A stretch of 64,000 nt of DNA from Hyphomicrobium_A sp963726795 (GCA_963726795.1 CAVSDD010000007.1:186001-250000), one strand, 5' to 3'; positions 17,393-28,831 are shown, numbered from the stretch's first letter. Numbers and translations are program-made. The notes: generated by a model not told the origin, from the letters alone.

Positions 17393-18400
17393 ATGAGCCC
17401 CACCAGCACCCTCTCCGAGACGCAAGCCGACATCGTCCCCCGCCTGGAGGCGGCAGCTGAACGCGTGCAACGCGCCCACAAGGCGGCCGCATCCGTCATT
17501 TTCGGCCAGGACGTCGTCATCGAGCGCTCCCTTGTCACGATCCTGTCGGGAGGGCACGCGCTGCTGATCGGCGTTCCGGGCCTTGCCAAGACGCTCCTCG
17601 TCGAGACGTTGGGTAAGGTCCTGGGACTCGACGCCAAGCGCGTCCAGTTCACGCCCGACCTCATGCCCTCCGACATCATCGGCTCGGAAGTGCTGGAGGA
17701 CATTCCCGGCAAGCAGAGATCGTTCCGGCTGGTCAAAGGACCGATCTTTACCCAGCTGTTGATGGCCGACGAAATCAACCGCGCCTCTCCGCGCACACAG
17801 TCGGCGCTGCTGCAGGCGATGCAGGAGCACCACGTGACGGTGGCCGGGGCGCGCTACGATATTCCGACGCCCTTCCACGTGCTCGCGACGCAGAACCCGC
17901 TGGAGCACGAGGGAACCTATCCACTCCCCGAGGCGCAGCTCGACCGCTTCCTGCTGCAAATCGACGTCACATACCCGGATATGCTGGCTGAGCGGCGCAT
18001 GCTGTTTGCAACAACCGGAACCGACGAACGTCGTCTAGAGGCCGTCCTCACGACGCAGGAGCTTCTCAGCATCCAGCGCCTCGTGCGGCAGATCCCCGTG
18101 CCGGACAAAGTTGTCGATGCGATTCTGCGTCTCGTGCGTGCCGCGCGTCCCGGAACCGGAGCCAGTGAAGAGACCGACCGCTTCGTGGCGTGGGGCCCTG
18201 GCCCGCGCGCGAGCCAAGCTCTGATGCTTGCCGTTCGCGCCAAGGCTTTGATCGATGGCCGGCTTGCCCCGTCGATCGACGATGTCGTGGCGCTCGCCGA
18301 GCCGGTGCTCAAGCATCGCATGGCACTGACGTTTGCCGCGCGTGCCGAGGGCGAGGATCTCGGCGCCATCATCTCCCGGCTCGTCGCGGCGGTGGAGTAG
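17393..18400 (+). CDS. MoxR family AAA ATPase
   Basis: 335-residue AAA+ chaperone-type ATPase. Walker A GVPGLAKT is near residue 60, Walker B MADEINRASPRTQSALL near 122, and arginine-finger regions YPLPEAQLDRFLL follow. MoxR proteins with a DUF58 partner are thought to act as chaperones or metal-insertion factors for von Willebrand-type proteins. It is the first gene of a four-gene operon: next gene 7 nt on, then a 4-nt overlap, then 10 nt. The start was chosen at ATG 17393, because the 30 upstream residues from 17303 are poorly protein-like. Confidence 0.92.
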   Translation: MSPTSTLSETQADIVPRLEAAAERVQRAHKAAASVIFGQDVVIERSLVTILSGGHALLIGVPGLAKTLLVETLGKVLGLDAKRVQFTPDLMPSDIIGSEVLEDIPGKQRSFRLVKGPIFTQLLMADEINRASPRTQSALLQAMQEHHVTVAGARYDIPTPFHVLATQNPLEHEGTYPLPEAQLDRFLLQIDVTYPDMLAERRMLFATTGTDERRLEAVLTTQELLSIQRLVRQIPVPDKVVDAILRLVRAARPGTGASEETDRFVAWGPGPRASQALMLAVRAKALIDGRLAPSIDDVVALAEPVLKHRMALTFAARAEGEDLGAIISRLVAAVE

Positions 18401-18407
18401 ACCTGGA

Positions 18408-19385
18408 ATGGCGAATGCCGCCGCGCCGTCGCGTCGGGAGCCGGGGCAGGGCCCGGGCGTCCTGGCTCTGGAGCGCGAAGCGCATGGCTTGGCGGACCGG
18501 CTGCCTGACATCGTCATCGAAGCCAAGCGCATTGCTCAAACGGTTGCTCACGGAATTCACGGGCGGCGCCGCGCCGGCCCGGGCGAGACCTTCTGGCAAT
18601 TTCGCCAGTACGGATCGAGCAATTCCGTTCGCCAGATAGATTGGCGACGCTCTGCGAGTTCAGATCATCTTTATGTTCGCGAACGTGAATGGGAAGCGGC
18701 GCACACGTTCTGGCTTTGGCCCGACCTGTCGCTGTCGATGGATTTCCGCAGCCATCTGGCGGCAAGCACCAAACGCGAGCGCGCGATTGTTCTGATGCTG
18801 GCAGCGGCTGAGCTCCTGGTGCGTGGAGGCGAGCGCGTTGCGGTGCTTGGACTAACGAACCCAACAGCGAGCCGGAAGGCGACCACGCTCATCGCCGAGT
18901 CGATCCTGGCAAATCACGCGTCGCCCGCGCTCATGGCGAGCCAGCCACCGAAGGTGCACCTGAAGCGCTATTCGGGTGCGCTCCTGTTCGGCGATTTCCT
19001 CGACCCGATCGCACAGACACGCGAACGCTTGGAGGCGCTCGCCGCCGACGGCGCGGTCGGGCATCTGGTGCAGATCCTCGATCCCGCAGAGGAAACGTTA
19101 CCTTACGAGGGGCGCACCGAGTTCCTGAGCCCGAACGGTGCTGAACGCTGGGTTGCAGATCGCGCGCAGAGCCTCCGCGAGCGCTATCGCATGCGGCTCG
19201 AAGCGCATCGCGCCGAGCTTGCTTCGATCGCACGCCGGCTCGGCTGGACGTTTATGGTGCATCACACCGACCGGCCGGCGTCCGAGCCGCTGCTGTCGCT
19301 CGTGATGCGGCTGCAGGGCGCCGCCGGGGATCACCGCTGGCAAGGCATGGAACGCGCCGCCGCCGAAGCCGAGGCGCAATCATGA
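18408..19385 (+). CDS. DUF58 domain protein
   Basis: 325-residue protein with the DUF58 core WQFRQYGSSNSVRQIDWRRS followed by HLYVREREWEAA, and a C-terminal half with a von Willebrand-like fold (LSLSMDF). DUF58 proteins are regular partners of MoxR ATPases; no enzymatic activity is established. No membrane segment or signal peptide, so likely cytoplasmic and membrane-associated through partners. It ends in an ATGA overlap with the next gene, showing translational coupling. Confidence 0.9.
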   Translation: MANAAAPSRREPGQGPGVLALEREAHGLADRLPDIVIEAKRIAQTVAHGIHGRRRAGPGETFWQFRQYGSSNSVRQIDWRRSASSDHLYVREREWEAAHTFWLWPDLSLSMDFRSHLAASTKRERAIVLMLAAAELLVRGGERVAVLGLTNPTASRKATTLIAESILANHASPALMASQPPKVHLKRYSGALLFGDFLDPIAQTRERLEALAADGAVGHLVQILDPAEETLPYEGRTEFLSPNGAERWVADRAQSLRERYRMRLEAHRAELASIARRLGWTFMVHHTDRPASEPLLSLVMRLQGAAGDHRWQGMERAAAEAEAQS

Positions 19386-22288
19386 GCTTGGGCGCACTGG
19401 CTTTCCTGAACCCATGGCTGCTTACGGCGCTCGCAACGCTGCCGCTGATCTATTGGCTGCTGCGCACAGTCCCGCCGCGCCCGCGCCAGATCACGTTCCC
19501 GCCGACGCGTATTCTCGTGGGCTTGGAAAATCAGGAGAAGACGCCGGCAAAATCGCCCTGGTGGCTGACGCTCATCCGCCTGCTTGCCGCGGCGCTCATA
19601 ATCATGGCCCTGGCCGAGCCGGTGCTCAATCCCTCGCGCGACGCCGCGCTCGCCGGCAAGGGACCGGTGGCGATCGTCGTCGACAATGGCTGGGCATCCG
19701 CCGCGCACTGGTCGGAGCGAGCGCACATGCTCGACCGCCTCATCGCGCAGGCTGAGGGACAAAACCGCGCCGTCGTCGTGCTGCCGACGGCCAGCCCCGC
19801 AAAGAGCATAGCTGCGCGCATCGAGGCACCTGGCGCCGCCCGCTCCACGGCGGCGGCACTGGAGCCCCAGCCGTTCGCGCCCGACCGCCTCGCTGCCGTC
19901 AGCGCACTGGAAAAGTCGCTTGCGGAAGCCGGCAGCGGCGGAACGAGCGTGGTCTGGCTCAGCGACGGCATCGACCACGACGGCAAGACGCGCACGATGA
20001 CCGAGCGCCTCAAAGCGCTCACCAGCGGCGGCACGTTCGCCGTTATCGATGACGTGCGCAGCGGCGAGGCGCTTGGGCTCACCGCTGGCATCGGCGAAAG
20101 CGGCAAGCTTGAAGCGAAGATCTTGCGTGCCGGCGGCAGCCTGCGCGATGGCTTCGTCCACGCCTTCTCGGCCAGAGGCCAGCGGCTTGGCGAGGCTGGA
20201 TTCAAGCTCGGATCGGGTGATGCAAATGCGATCGTTCCACTCGAGTTTCCACTCGAGCTGCGCAACCAGATCGCGCGCGTAGAGATTGCAGGCGAACGCT
20301 CGGCGGGCGCCGTCAGCCTGCTCGATGCGCGCTCGCAATGGCATCGCGTGGCGCTCATCTCGGGCAACAATATCGAGCAGGCACAGCCTTTGCTGGCCCC
20401 ACTCTACTATCTCGAGAAGGCGCTCAAGCCCTACTCCGAGATCGTCAAGCCGACGGGATCAAATCTTGTTGCCGGCATCCACGATGCGCTGGCGCAGAAC
20501 GCAACCGTGCTCATGCTGGCCGACATCGGCACCCTTTCGGGCGAAGCCAAGAAGCGCGTCGAGGACTGGGTGAAACGCGGCGGAGTGCTCGTGCGCTTTG
20601 CGGGGCCGCGACTCGAGAACGGCGGCGATGAGCTGTTGCCCGTGCCGCTACGCGCAGGCGGACGCACGCTCGGTGGCGCATTATCGTGGTCGACGCCGCA
20701 GCAGCTCGGGCCGATCGAGGACAAGAGCCTCTTCGCCGGTCTCAAGGCGCCCCCGGAAGTCACGGTCAATCGTCAGGTGCTGGCCGATCCGGCGCTGCTC
20801 GGCCCCGAGGTTCAGGTGTGGGCCAGGTTGCAGGATGGCACACCGCTTGTCACCGCGCGCAAGCTTGGCGAAGGGCAGATCATCCTGTTTCACGTCACCG
20901 CCAATTCCGACTGGTCGAACCTGCCGCTCTCGGGTCTCTTCGTCGAGATGCTCCGCCGAATTGCCGCGCTCGGCACCGGCGTCGCCGAAGGCGGCGGTGA
21001 TAGTGGCGCTGCGACCAAGTCCACCGCCGCTCCCGACCAGCCGACCGTGCTCCCGCCTCTGCAGACGCTCGATGGGTTCGGAGAGTTGCGCCAGCCGCCA
21101 CCGACCGCGCAGCCCGTCTCGGCGGCGCAAGTGCACGATCTTGTGCCGAGCCTCGACCATCCGCCCGGCTATTATGGCACCGGGACGTCTCCGCGCGCGA
21201 TCAACGTGCTCGGACCAAAGAGCGTGCTGTCGCCGCTACCATCGTTGCCGCCCGGCGTGGAACGGCTCAGCTACGAAAGTGAAGGTGCAAAACCGATGAA
21301 GCCCTGGTTGCTCCTCGTCGCGCTCGGGCTGCTGTTCGCGGATATCGTCGCGGTATTGATCCTGCAGCGCGGAGGCTTTCAACTTGTCCGGCGTACTCGC
21401 CCTACGCCCGCGGCTGCCGCAATGGCCGGCGCGCTGATCGCTGGCCTATCGGCATTGCTCTCAACGCCGTCCCCTGCACGTGCGCAGGTGCCGCCTCCGG
21501 TACCGGCCGCTTCATCTGCGAGCGAAGCCGCGCGCGATGAGCGAGCAATTGAGGCGACAAGCAAGGTTACGCTCGGCTACGTGCTGACCGGCGACCAACA
21601 GGTCGACGAGGTCAGCCGCGTCGGACTTGACGGTCTCGGCCGGCTACTCTCCGTGCGCACCGCGGTCGAGCCGGGGCGCCCGATGGGCGTCAACATCCTG
21701 ACCGATGAGATTGCCTTCTATCCCGTGCTCTACTGGCCCGTGCTTCCCAACGCAGAAGCGCTGCCCGAGGCCGCGCTCGCCAAGATCGATGCCTACATGA
21801 AGCAGGGCGGGCTCATCGTGTTCGACACGCAGGACTATGGCCGCGGCGCCGGTGCCGGCGGATCGATTTCCGGCCAGGGCGAAGCGGCCCTGCAGCGCAT
21901 CCTCGGCAAGCTCGACGTTCCGCGTTTGGAGCCGGTGCCGGAGAACCACGTTCTGACGAAAGCATTTTACCTGTTGCGCAACTTCCCCGGCCGCTGGGAC
22001 GGCGGCCAGCTCTGGGTCGAGGCGCAGGACGACACCGGCCAGGATCACGTGCGCAAGGCGCGCGTGTCCGATGGCGTGACCTCGATCATCGTGACCGCCA
22101 ACGACTTTGCCTCCGCCTGGGCGCTCGATGAGCGCGGGCGCCCCCTCTATCCAACTGTGGGCGGCGGCGAGGACCAGCGCGAAATGGCGTTCCGGACCGG
22201 CGTCAACATCGTGATGCATGCATTGACCGGCAACTACAAAGCCGACCAGGTGCACGTGCCGGCTCTCTTGGAACGGCTCGGGCAATGA
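19382..22288 (+). CDS. BatA-N / DUF4159 membrane protein
   Basis: 968-residue inner-membrane protein. The N-terminal BatA-like segment FLNPWLLTALATLPLIYWLL and a second helix near 60-78 are followed by a large vWA-like periplasmic or cytosolic region (about 90-630). Transmembrane helices lie near 639-662 and 678-700, then a C-terminal DUF4159 domain (from about 724, VTLGYVLTGDQQVDEVSRVG) with the fold of a glutamine-amidotransferase-like domain and the stretch GLIVFDTQDYGRG. Such genes always travel with MoxR and DUF58. Function is not established; an envelope-stress or surface-assembly role is the usual guess. Confidence 0.85.
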   Translation: MSLGALAFLNPWLLTALATLPLIYWLLRTVPPRPRQITFPPTRILVGLENQEKTPAKSPWWLTLIRLLAAALIIMALAEPVLNPSRDAALAGKGPVAIVVDNGWASAAHWSERAHMLDRLIAQAEGQNRAVVVLPTASPAKSIAARIEAPGAARSTAAALEPQPFAPDRLAAVSALEKSLAEAGSGGTSVVWLSDGIDHDGKTRTMTERLKALTSGGTFAVIDDVRSGEALGLTAGIGESGKLEAKILRAGGSLRDGFVHAFSARGQRLGEAGFKLGSGDANAIVPLEFPLELRNQIARVEIAGERSAGAVSLLDARSQWHRVALISGNNIEQAQPLLAPLYYLEKALKPYSEIVKPTGSNLVAGIHDALAQNATVLMLADIGTLSGEAKKRVEDWVKRGGVLVRFAGPRLENGGDELLPVPLRAGGRTLGGALSWSTPQQLGPIEDKSLFAGLKAPPEVTVNRQVLADPALLGPEVQVWARLQDGTPLVTARKLGEGQIILFHVTANSDWSNLPLSGLFVEMLRRIAALGTGVAEGGGDSGAATKSTAAPDQPTVLPPLQTLDGFGELRQPPPTAQPVSAAQVHDLVPSLDHPPGYYGTGTSPRAINVLGPKSVLSPLPSLPPGVERLSYESEGAKPMKPWLLLVALGLLFADIVAVLILQRGGFQLVRRTRPTPAAAAMAGALIAGLSALLSTPSPARAQVPPPVPAASSASEAARDERAIEATSKVTLGYVLTGDQQVDEVSRVGLDGLGRLLSVRTAVEPGRPMGVNILTDEIAFYPVLYWPVLPNAEALPEAALAKIDAYMKQGGLIVFDTQDYGRGAGAGGSISGQGEAALQRILGKLDVPRLEPVPENHVLTKAFYLLRNFPGRWDGGQLWVEAQDDTGQDHVRKARVSDGVTSIIVTANDFASAWALDERGRPLYPTVGGGEDQREMAFRTGVNIVMHALTGNYKADQVHVPALLERLGQ

Positions 22289-22298
22289 GGATCGCGCC

Positions 22299-24410
22299 AT
22301 GAGCTGGTCGATAGACTTCGCGCCGGTGCTGCCCACACCGTACTTGTGGGCTGTGGCAGCTATTGCCGTATTGCTGGTCGGTTACCTGCTGATCAAGCGT
22401 GCCCGTGGTGCCCTGCTACGAGCGGCGGCACTCGCGGCTTTGATCGCGGCGCTTGCCAATCCGACGCTGCGCCAGGAGCAACGCGAAAGCCTGGCGAATG
22501 TCGCGATCGTCATTGTCGACGAGAGTGCCAGCCAAACGCTGGGAGACCGGCAGGCGCAGACCGCCGCCGTCAAGGCCGACCTCGAGGCCAAGCTCAAGAA
22601 GATTCCCAACCTGACGGTCAAATGGGTGCCGGCGTCGCTACCGGGCGATGCCACGGCGCCCGGAACGCATCTCTTTGCCGATCTCAACAAGGCGTTGGCC
22701 GATACGCCGCCTGACCGGCTCGCGGGCGTGATCCTGCTGACCGATGGCGAGGTGCACGACGTGCCGGCTTCGGCCGCCTCGCTCGGCTTCGATGCCCCCG
22801 TGCACGCGCTGCTCACCGGTGCGCCGGATGAATTCGACCGTCGCATTCAGATCCTGAAGGCGCCGCGCTACGGCATCGTCGGCCAATCGCGCGACATCGA
22901 GGTCGTTGTGCGCGAGGCCGGAAAGAGCGACGGCGCGCCCGAAGCGGTAACGCTGAAAGTACGCCGTGAAGGCCGGCCCGATGAGCACGTAACGACCACG
23001 ATCGGCCGGCCGGTCACCATCGACATGCCGTTCCCGCACGCGGGACAGAACATCCTTGAAGTCGAGCTCGATACTGCACCTGGGGAGCTGACGCCTGCCA
23101 ACAACCGTGCCGTGATCGCGGCGGAAGGCGTGCGCGAGAACCTGCGCGTGCTCCTCGTGTCGGGTGAGCCGCACGCCGGCGAGCGCACATGGCGCAACCT
23201 GCTCAAGTCCGACGCTGCCGTGGACCTCGTCCACTTCACGATTTTGCGGCCGCCGGAGAAACACGACGGCACGCCGATCAATCAGCTCTCGCTCATCGCT
23301 TTCCCCACGCGCGAGTTGTTCTCCGAGAAGATCAACGACTTCGACCTGATCATCTTCGACCGCTACCAGCATCGTGGCCTGTTGCAGCTTCCCTACTACG
23401 ACAACATCGCGCGCTACGTCGAAGAGCACGGCGGCGCGCTGCTCGTCGCCGCCGGTGACGACTATGCGGGCGAATTGAGCCTGTTCCGCACGCCGCTATC
23501 GCCGGTGCTACCGGCTGTGCCGACCGGGCGCGTCCTCGCCGAGCCGTTCAAGGCGACGCTCACCGACGACGGGCGCAAGCATCCCGTCACCGAGGATCTG
23601 TCGGGATCGGGCACCGCCACCACACCGCCGACCTGGGGCCGTTGGTTCCGTCAGGTCGAGGTGCAGCCCGAGCACGGACGCACATTGATGGCCGGCGCCC
23701 AGAAGCAGCCCCTCCTCATCCTCGACCGCAAGGGCAAGGGCCGCGTCGCGCTCTTGACGTCGGACCAGGCATGGCTGTGGGCGCGCGGTTATGAAGGCGG
23801 CGGCCCACACAGCGATTTATTGCGCAGGCTATCGCACTGGCTGATGAAGGAGCCCGACCTCGAAGAGGAGCGTCTCATCGCCAGCGCCAAGGGCCTGCAC
23901 CTGACGCTCGAACGCCGCTCTATGGACGACAAGGTCGCCCCAGTCACATTGTCGGGGCCCGGCGGCGAGGGCTCGCAGATCACCCTCGAGAAAGCCGGCG
24001 ATGGCATCTGGCGCGGCGGCGTGGATGTCAAAATCCCCGGCCTCTACAAAGCACAGTCGGGCGACCTGACGGCCGTGGCGCATGCGGGTATCGACGACCC
24101 CATCGAGATGAGCGAAGTGACGGCGACCGACGCCAAGCTGCAACCGCTCACGGATGCGACGGGCGGCGGCGTGTTCTGGACAAGCTCCTCGGCGGCAGCA
24201 ACGCGTAAAAACCCCTCTGCCGTCGACGTGCCGCGCGTGTCGATGCTCGCCAATGCCAAGGTGCTGGCGGGCTCCGGCTGGCTCGGCCTGAAGGATCGCG
24301 AAGCCTACGTGACGCGCGGGGTACAGCTCACCCCGATGTTCACCGGCCTGACCGCGCTCAGCGCCTTGTTGTTCCTGATCGCGCTCGCCTGGTGGCGGGA
24401 AGGGCGGTGA
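22299..24410 (+). CDS. Membrane protein with vWA/glutamine-amidotransferase-like domain
   Basis: 703-residue protein. Two N-terminal helices (about residues 12-32 and 36-56) are followed by a vWA-like strand VAIVIVDESASQTL, where the MIDAS DxSxS reads DESAS. A beta-rich middle follows. A class I glutamine-amidotransferase-like fold around 280-480 (LRVLLVSGEPHAGE ... LIIFDRYQHRG ... GGALLVAAGDDYAG) lacks an obvious catalytic Cys nucleophile. A final helix FTGLTALSALLFLIALAWW ends it. It is the last gene of the MoxR operon, 10 nt after the DUF4159 gene. Probably a structural partner of it. Function unknown. Confidence 0.8.
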   Translation: MSWSIDFAPVLPTPYLWAVAAIAVLLVGYLLIKRARGALLRAAALAALIAALANPTLRQEQRESLANVAIVIVDESASQTLGDRQAQTAAVKADLEAKLKKIPNLTVKWVPASLPGDATAPGTHLFADLNKALADTPPDRLAGVILLTDGEVHDVPASAASLGFDAPVHALLTGAPDEFDRRIQILKAPRYGIVGQSRDIEVVVREAGKSDGAPEAVTLKVRREGRPDEHVTTTIGRPVTIDMPFPHAGQNILEVELDTAPGELTPANNRAVIAAEGVRENLRVLLVSGEPHAGERTWRNLLKSDAAVDLVHFTILRPPEKHDGTPINQLSLIAFPTRELFSEKINDFDLIIFDRYQHRGLLQLPYYDNIARYVEEHGGALLVAAGDDYAGELSLFRTPLSPVLPAVPTGRVLAEPFKATLTDDGRKHPVTEDLSGSGTATTPPTWGRWFRQVEVQPEHGRTLMAGAQKQPLLILDRKGKGRVALLTSDQAWLWARGYEGGGPHSDLLRRLSHWLMKEPDLEEERLIASAKGLHLTLERRSMDDKVAPVTLSGPGGEGSQITLEKAGDGIWRGGVDVKIPGLYKAQSGDLTAVAHAGIDDPIEMSEVTATDAKLQPLTDATGGGVFWTSSSAAATRKNPSAVDVPRVSMLANAKVLAGSGWLGLKDREAYVTRGVQLTPMFTGLTALSALLFLIALAWWREGR

Positions 24411-24459
24411 GCTCCTCCCTTGGGTGCTTGCGCGGCGATGCGTGACGGCGCACACTACG

Positions 24460-24552
24460 CCTGTTCCGAGGGGCGCCGATTTTCGGCTGAGATCGCAACA
24501 GCGAGCACCCTTTGAACCTGATCCGGGTCATGCCGGCGAAGGGACGGACGCT
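24460..24552 (+). promoter_or_regulatory. TPP riboswitch (THI element) of thiC
   Basis: The conserved THI-box parts are present in order: GAGGGGCGCC, GGCTGAGAT, CACCCTTTGAACCTGATC, then GGGTCATGCCGGCGAAGGGA. The outer stem pairs GTTCCG at the 5' side with CGGAC near 24545. It lies 50 nt after the MoxR operon and about 95 nt before the thiC ATG, so binding of thiamine diphosphate is expected to repress thiC, probably by hiding the ribosome site or ending transcription. A pyrimidine-rich stretch TTTTCCTTCCTCC follows the aptamer. Confidence 0.95.
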
Positions 24553-24647
24553 TTAGTTTTCCTTCCTCCGGCATACCTGACTTCGGCAACGTCGTGCGAT
24601 GCGCGCGACGCTGCAGCGCCGTTGAGGGCAACCCCGCGAGGCCAGCC

Positions 24648-26606
<1,959 letters not shown>

Positions 26607-26619
26607 GGCAACTCGCGCC

Positions 26620-26892
26620 TCACGCCTTTCCGAAACGCAGCGCGGAGCGCGCCTTGAGCTTGGCCGCCTCGACCTCGCGGTCGCGCGGGGGGGCCATCGT
26701 GACCAGCGAACCAAGCAGCTCCTCCGCCGCTGCGCTGACCTTGTCCACCGCGCGTTCAAAAGCGGCTTCGTTGGCCTTGGAGGGATGCGTAGACCCCGAG
26801 AGCTTGCGCACGAATTGCAGCGCCGAAGCGCGGACTTCCTCGTTCGTCGCAGGCGGGGAGAAATTGTAAAGCGTCTTGATGTTGCGGCACAT
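26620..26892 (-). CDS. DUF2277 family protein
   Basis: 90-residue soluble protein starting MCRNIKTLYNFSPPATNEEV, with ALQFVRKLSGSTHPSKANE following. This N-terminal MCRNIK motif and the length are diagnostic for DUF2277, a small conserved family of unknown function. Start at 26892 is the conserved methionine; an upstream ATG at 26925 adds 11 non-conserved residues. Convergent with thiC. Confidence 0.88.
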   Translation of the reverse strand: MCRNIKTLYNFSPPATNEEVRASALQFVRKLSGSTHPSKANEAAFERAVDKVSAAAEELLGSLVTMAPPRDREVEAAKLKARSALRFGKA

Positions 26893-26977
26893 GCGCCACT
26901 CCTTGGGGTCGCGGTCTTGATCCAACCGGTCGCAAGGAGGAATTTAGGGAATGCAGCTCGGCATTTCCAGCCGGTAC

Positions 26978-27451
26978 TCAGCTTCGCTTCGGGCACGCGA
27001 GATAGCCGAACGTGTCGATCAGCTTCGCGCCGCTCAGCTCGTGGTAGTTGCTCGTATCCAGATGATGACCGTCGAGCAGGTAGCGCCTGAGCTTCGGCTT
27101 ATACGCAGCGAGCATGCCGCGGCTCGAGCTTGTATCGCGGCCGACCTTGTGCGTCTTGCTGTCGGGCCCGCCGTGGAAGGACAGCGTCGCGCCGCGGTCG
27201 ACGCAGACGTGGCGGATGCCGAGGAACAGTGTGCACGCGGACCGGCACACGCCCTCGATGCGAAACAGATCGCCGCTTTTGTTGTACTTGGCGATGATCG
27301 GGTAATAGACGGCGAACCGACCGCCTTCGCCGTGCCCCTTCGACGTGCCTTCCGCGTGCGCCGTCGCGACCATCAAGCTCGCGCAGGCTGCAAAACATAA
27401 CGCGACACCCGTTGCACGCGCGCGTGGCGAGGTCCGGATCCGGCGAGGCAC
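26978..27451 (-). CDS. Exported protein, COG3904-like
   Basis: 157-residue secreted protein. The n-region is basic, the hydrophobic stretch ATGVALCFAACASLMVAT is cleaved near AHAEG. The mature part has GVCRSACTLFLGIRHVCVD followed by GATLSFHGG, the strand-turn signature of the COG3904 group of periplasmic proteins with a ClpP/crotonase-like fold. Here the fold is short and only part of the active-site region is present. Three cysteines fall in the signature. GTG 27451 is the most likely start, after AAGGGGAC. Divergent from the SnoaL-like gene. No substrate can be assigned. Confidence 0.65.
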   Translation of the reverse strand: MPRRIRTSPRARATGVALCFAACASLMVATAHAEGTSKGHGEGGRFAVYYPIIAKYNKSGDLFRIEGVCRSACTLFLGIRHVCVDRGATLSFHGGPDSKTHKVGRDTSSSRGMLAAYKPKLRRYLLDGHHLDTSNYHELSGAKLIDTFGYLACPKRS

Positions 27452-27548
27452 GTGTTTGTCCCCTTCCCAATTGCCCCCCGAGATTGCATGCCAATCCCGC
27501 CTGGCACAACACTGGTCGGAGGACAGTCGCAGAAGCAACGGGACTGAC

Positions 27549-27932
27549 ATGACAGAAGACGAGCGCGCCATTCGCGAGGTGATCGCAACTTGGATGCGAG
27601 CAACCGCAGACGGCGACACTACGACCGTACTTAGCCTCATGACCGACGACGTGGTGTTTATGGTTCCGGGGCAGGAGCCATTTGGCAAAGAGGCGTTCGC
27701 CGCCGCCTCGAACGCGATGCAGGGCGCGACGATCAATGGAACGAGCGATCTCCGCGAGATCGAGGTTCTGGGCGGTTTGGCCTACGTGCGCAGCTATCTT
27801 GAAATAACGGTAACGCCGGCCGGCGTCCCTGCAATGCGCCGCAAGGGCTACACGCTCAGCATCTTCCGCAAGGAGGGCGACGGGCGCTGGCGGCTGGCCC
27901 GGGACGCCAACCTTCTGACCCCAACCTCCTGA
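27549..27932 (+). CDS. SgcJ/EcaC-type SnoaL-like (NTF2 fold) protein
   Basis: 127-residue protein of the NTF2-like superfamily. It has an N-terminal helix MTEDERAIREVIATWMRATADGD, then VLSLMTDDVVFMVPGQEPF and a C-terminal strand YTLSIFRKEGDGRWRLARDAN. Members bind small hydrophobic ligands or act as isomerases; the ligand here is unknown. No signal peptide. It is followed by a hairpin terminator at 27935. Confidence 0.8.
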   Translation: MTEDERAIREVIATWMRATADGDTTTVLSLMTDDVVFMVPGQEPFGKEAFAAASNAMQGATINGTSDLREIEVLGGLAYVRSYLEITVTPAGVPAMRRKGYTLSIFRKEGDGRWRLARDANLLTPTS

Positions 27933-27934
27933 CC

Positions 27935-27962
27935 GAGGCCGAATAATGGCCTCCTTTAATTT
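27935..27962 (+). terminator. Hairpin terminator after the SnoaL-like gene
   Basis: Stem GAGGCC (27935-27940) and GGCCTC (27948-27953) with a 7-nt loop, followed by CTTTAATTT. It begins 2 nt after the stop codon, so the upstream gene is monocistronic. Confidence 0.7.
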
Positions 27963-28012
27963 GGCCACGAAGCCCGTTCACATACGGGGCTAACAACACG
28001 AGGTGATTCGAC

Positions 28013-28561
28013 ATGCCGCGCAATTTGCTTTGGGCCGCCCTGTGCGCCTTGTGTTTGGTGACAACCGCCGCCCCTGCTGCCCGAGCCGGGTCCGCGCATG
28101 AGATCGACGCCAGCGTCGACGAAACGCTCGATCGCTTCTTCTACAAGATACGTGGAGGCCAGGAGCTTGCCCGCAAGGCCTTGGGCATTCTCGTATTCCC
28201 CTCAGTGGTCAAGGCGGGGATCGGCTTTGGCGGTGAGTACGGCGAAGGTGCGCTGCGCATTCACGGGCGCACGGTCGATTACTACAACACCGTGTCGGCT
28301 TCGTTCGGTTTCCAGTTGGGCGTGCAGGAGCGCTCGGTCATCATCATGTTCATGACGCCGCAAGCGCTTGACCAATTCCGCCGCACGGCGGGATGGAAGA
28401 TCGGCGTTGACGGCTCGGTTGCCATCATCACTGTCGGCGTCGGTGGGTCGATCGATACCAACAAGATCACGAGCCCGGTGATCGGGTTCATTCTCGACCC
28501 CAAGGGCCTGATGTATAATCTGACGCTCGAGGGGACCAAGATTTCGCGCATCTCACGCTAA
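28013..28561 (+). CDS. SYLF (YSC84-type) lipid-binding exported protein
   Basis: 182-residue secreted protein. The signal peptide MPRNLLWAALCALCLVTTAA is cleaved near ARAGS. The mature protein has the SYLF/YSC84 features: AHEIDASVDETLDRFF, GILVFPSVVKAGIGFGGEYGEG, YYNTVSASFGFQLGVQ and SVAIITVGVGGSI. The domain binds phosphoinositides in eukaryotes; in bacteria its role is unknown but it is common as an envelope protein. A good ribosome site (GAGGTGATT) precedes the ATG. The zinc-finger gene starts 9 nt after its stop and is probably co-transcribed. Confidence 0.87.
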   Translation: MPRNLLWAALCALCLVTTAAPAARAGSAHEIDASVDETLDRFFYKIRGGQELARKALGILVFPSVVKAGIGFGGEYGEGALRIHGRTVDYYNTVSASFGFQLGVQERSVIIMFMTPQALDQFRRTAGWKIGVDGSVAIITVGVGGSIDTNKITSPVIGFILDPKGLMYNLTLEGTKISRISR

Positions 28562-28570
28562 GGGTGCTCC

Positions 28571-28831
28571 ATGGCCGACAGCTGCACCCACCTCGATACG
28601 ATCCAAAGCGTCACGCCGAGCGCCAATGGCTGCGAGGACTGCCTGAAGATCGGTTCCGACTGGGTGCACCTGCGGCTGTGCATGACGTGCGGGCACGTCG
28701 GCTGTTGCAACTCCTCGCGCCACAAGCACGCGACCAAGCACTTCCACCGCACCAAGCACCCGATCGTTCGCTCCTTCGAGCCGGGCGAAACATGGATGTG
28801 GTGCTACGTCGATGAACTCTTGATCGAATAG
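28571..28831 (+). CDS. UBP-type zinc finger protein
   Basis: 86-residue stand-alone ZnF-UBP domain: CTHLDTIQ, CEDCLKIGSDWVHLRLC, CGHVGCCNSS and HATKHFHRTKHPI give the usual set of Cys and His zinc ligands. In eukaryotes this domain binds the ubiquitin C-terminus; many bacteria carry a single-domain form whose partner is unknown. Follows the SYLF gene by 9 nt. Confidence 0.9.
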   Translation: MADSCTHLDTIQSVTPSANGCEDCLKIGSDWVHLRLCMTCGHVGCCNSSRHKHATKHFHRTKHPIVRSFEPGETWMWCYVDELLIE

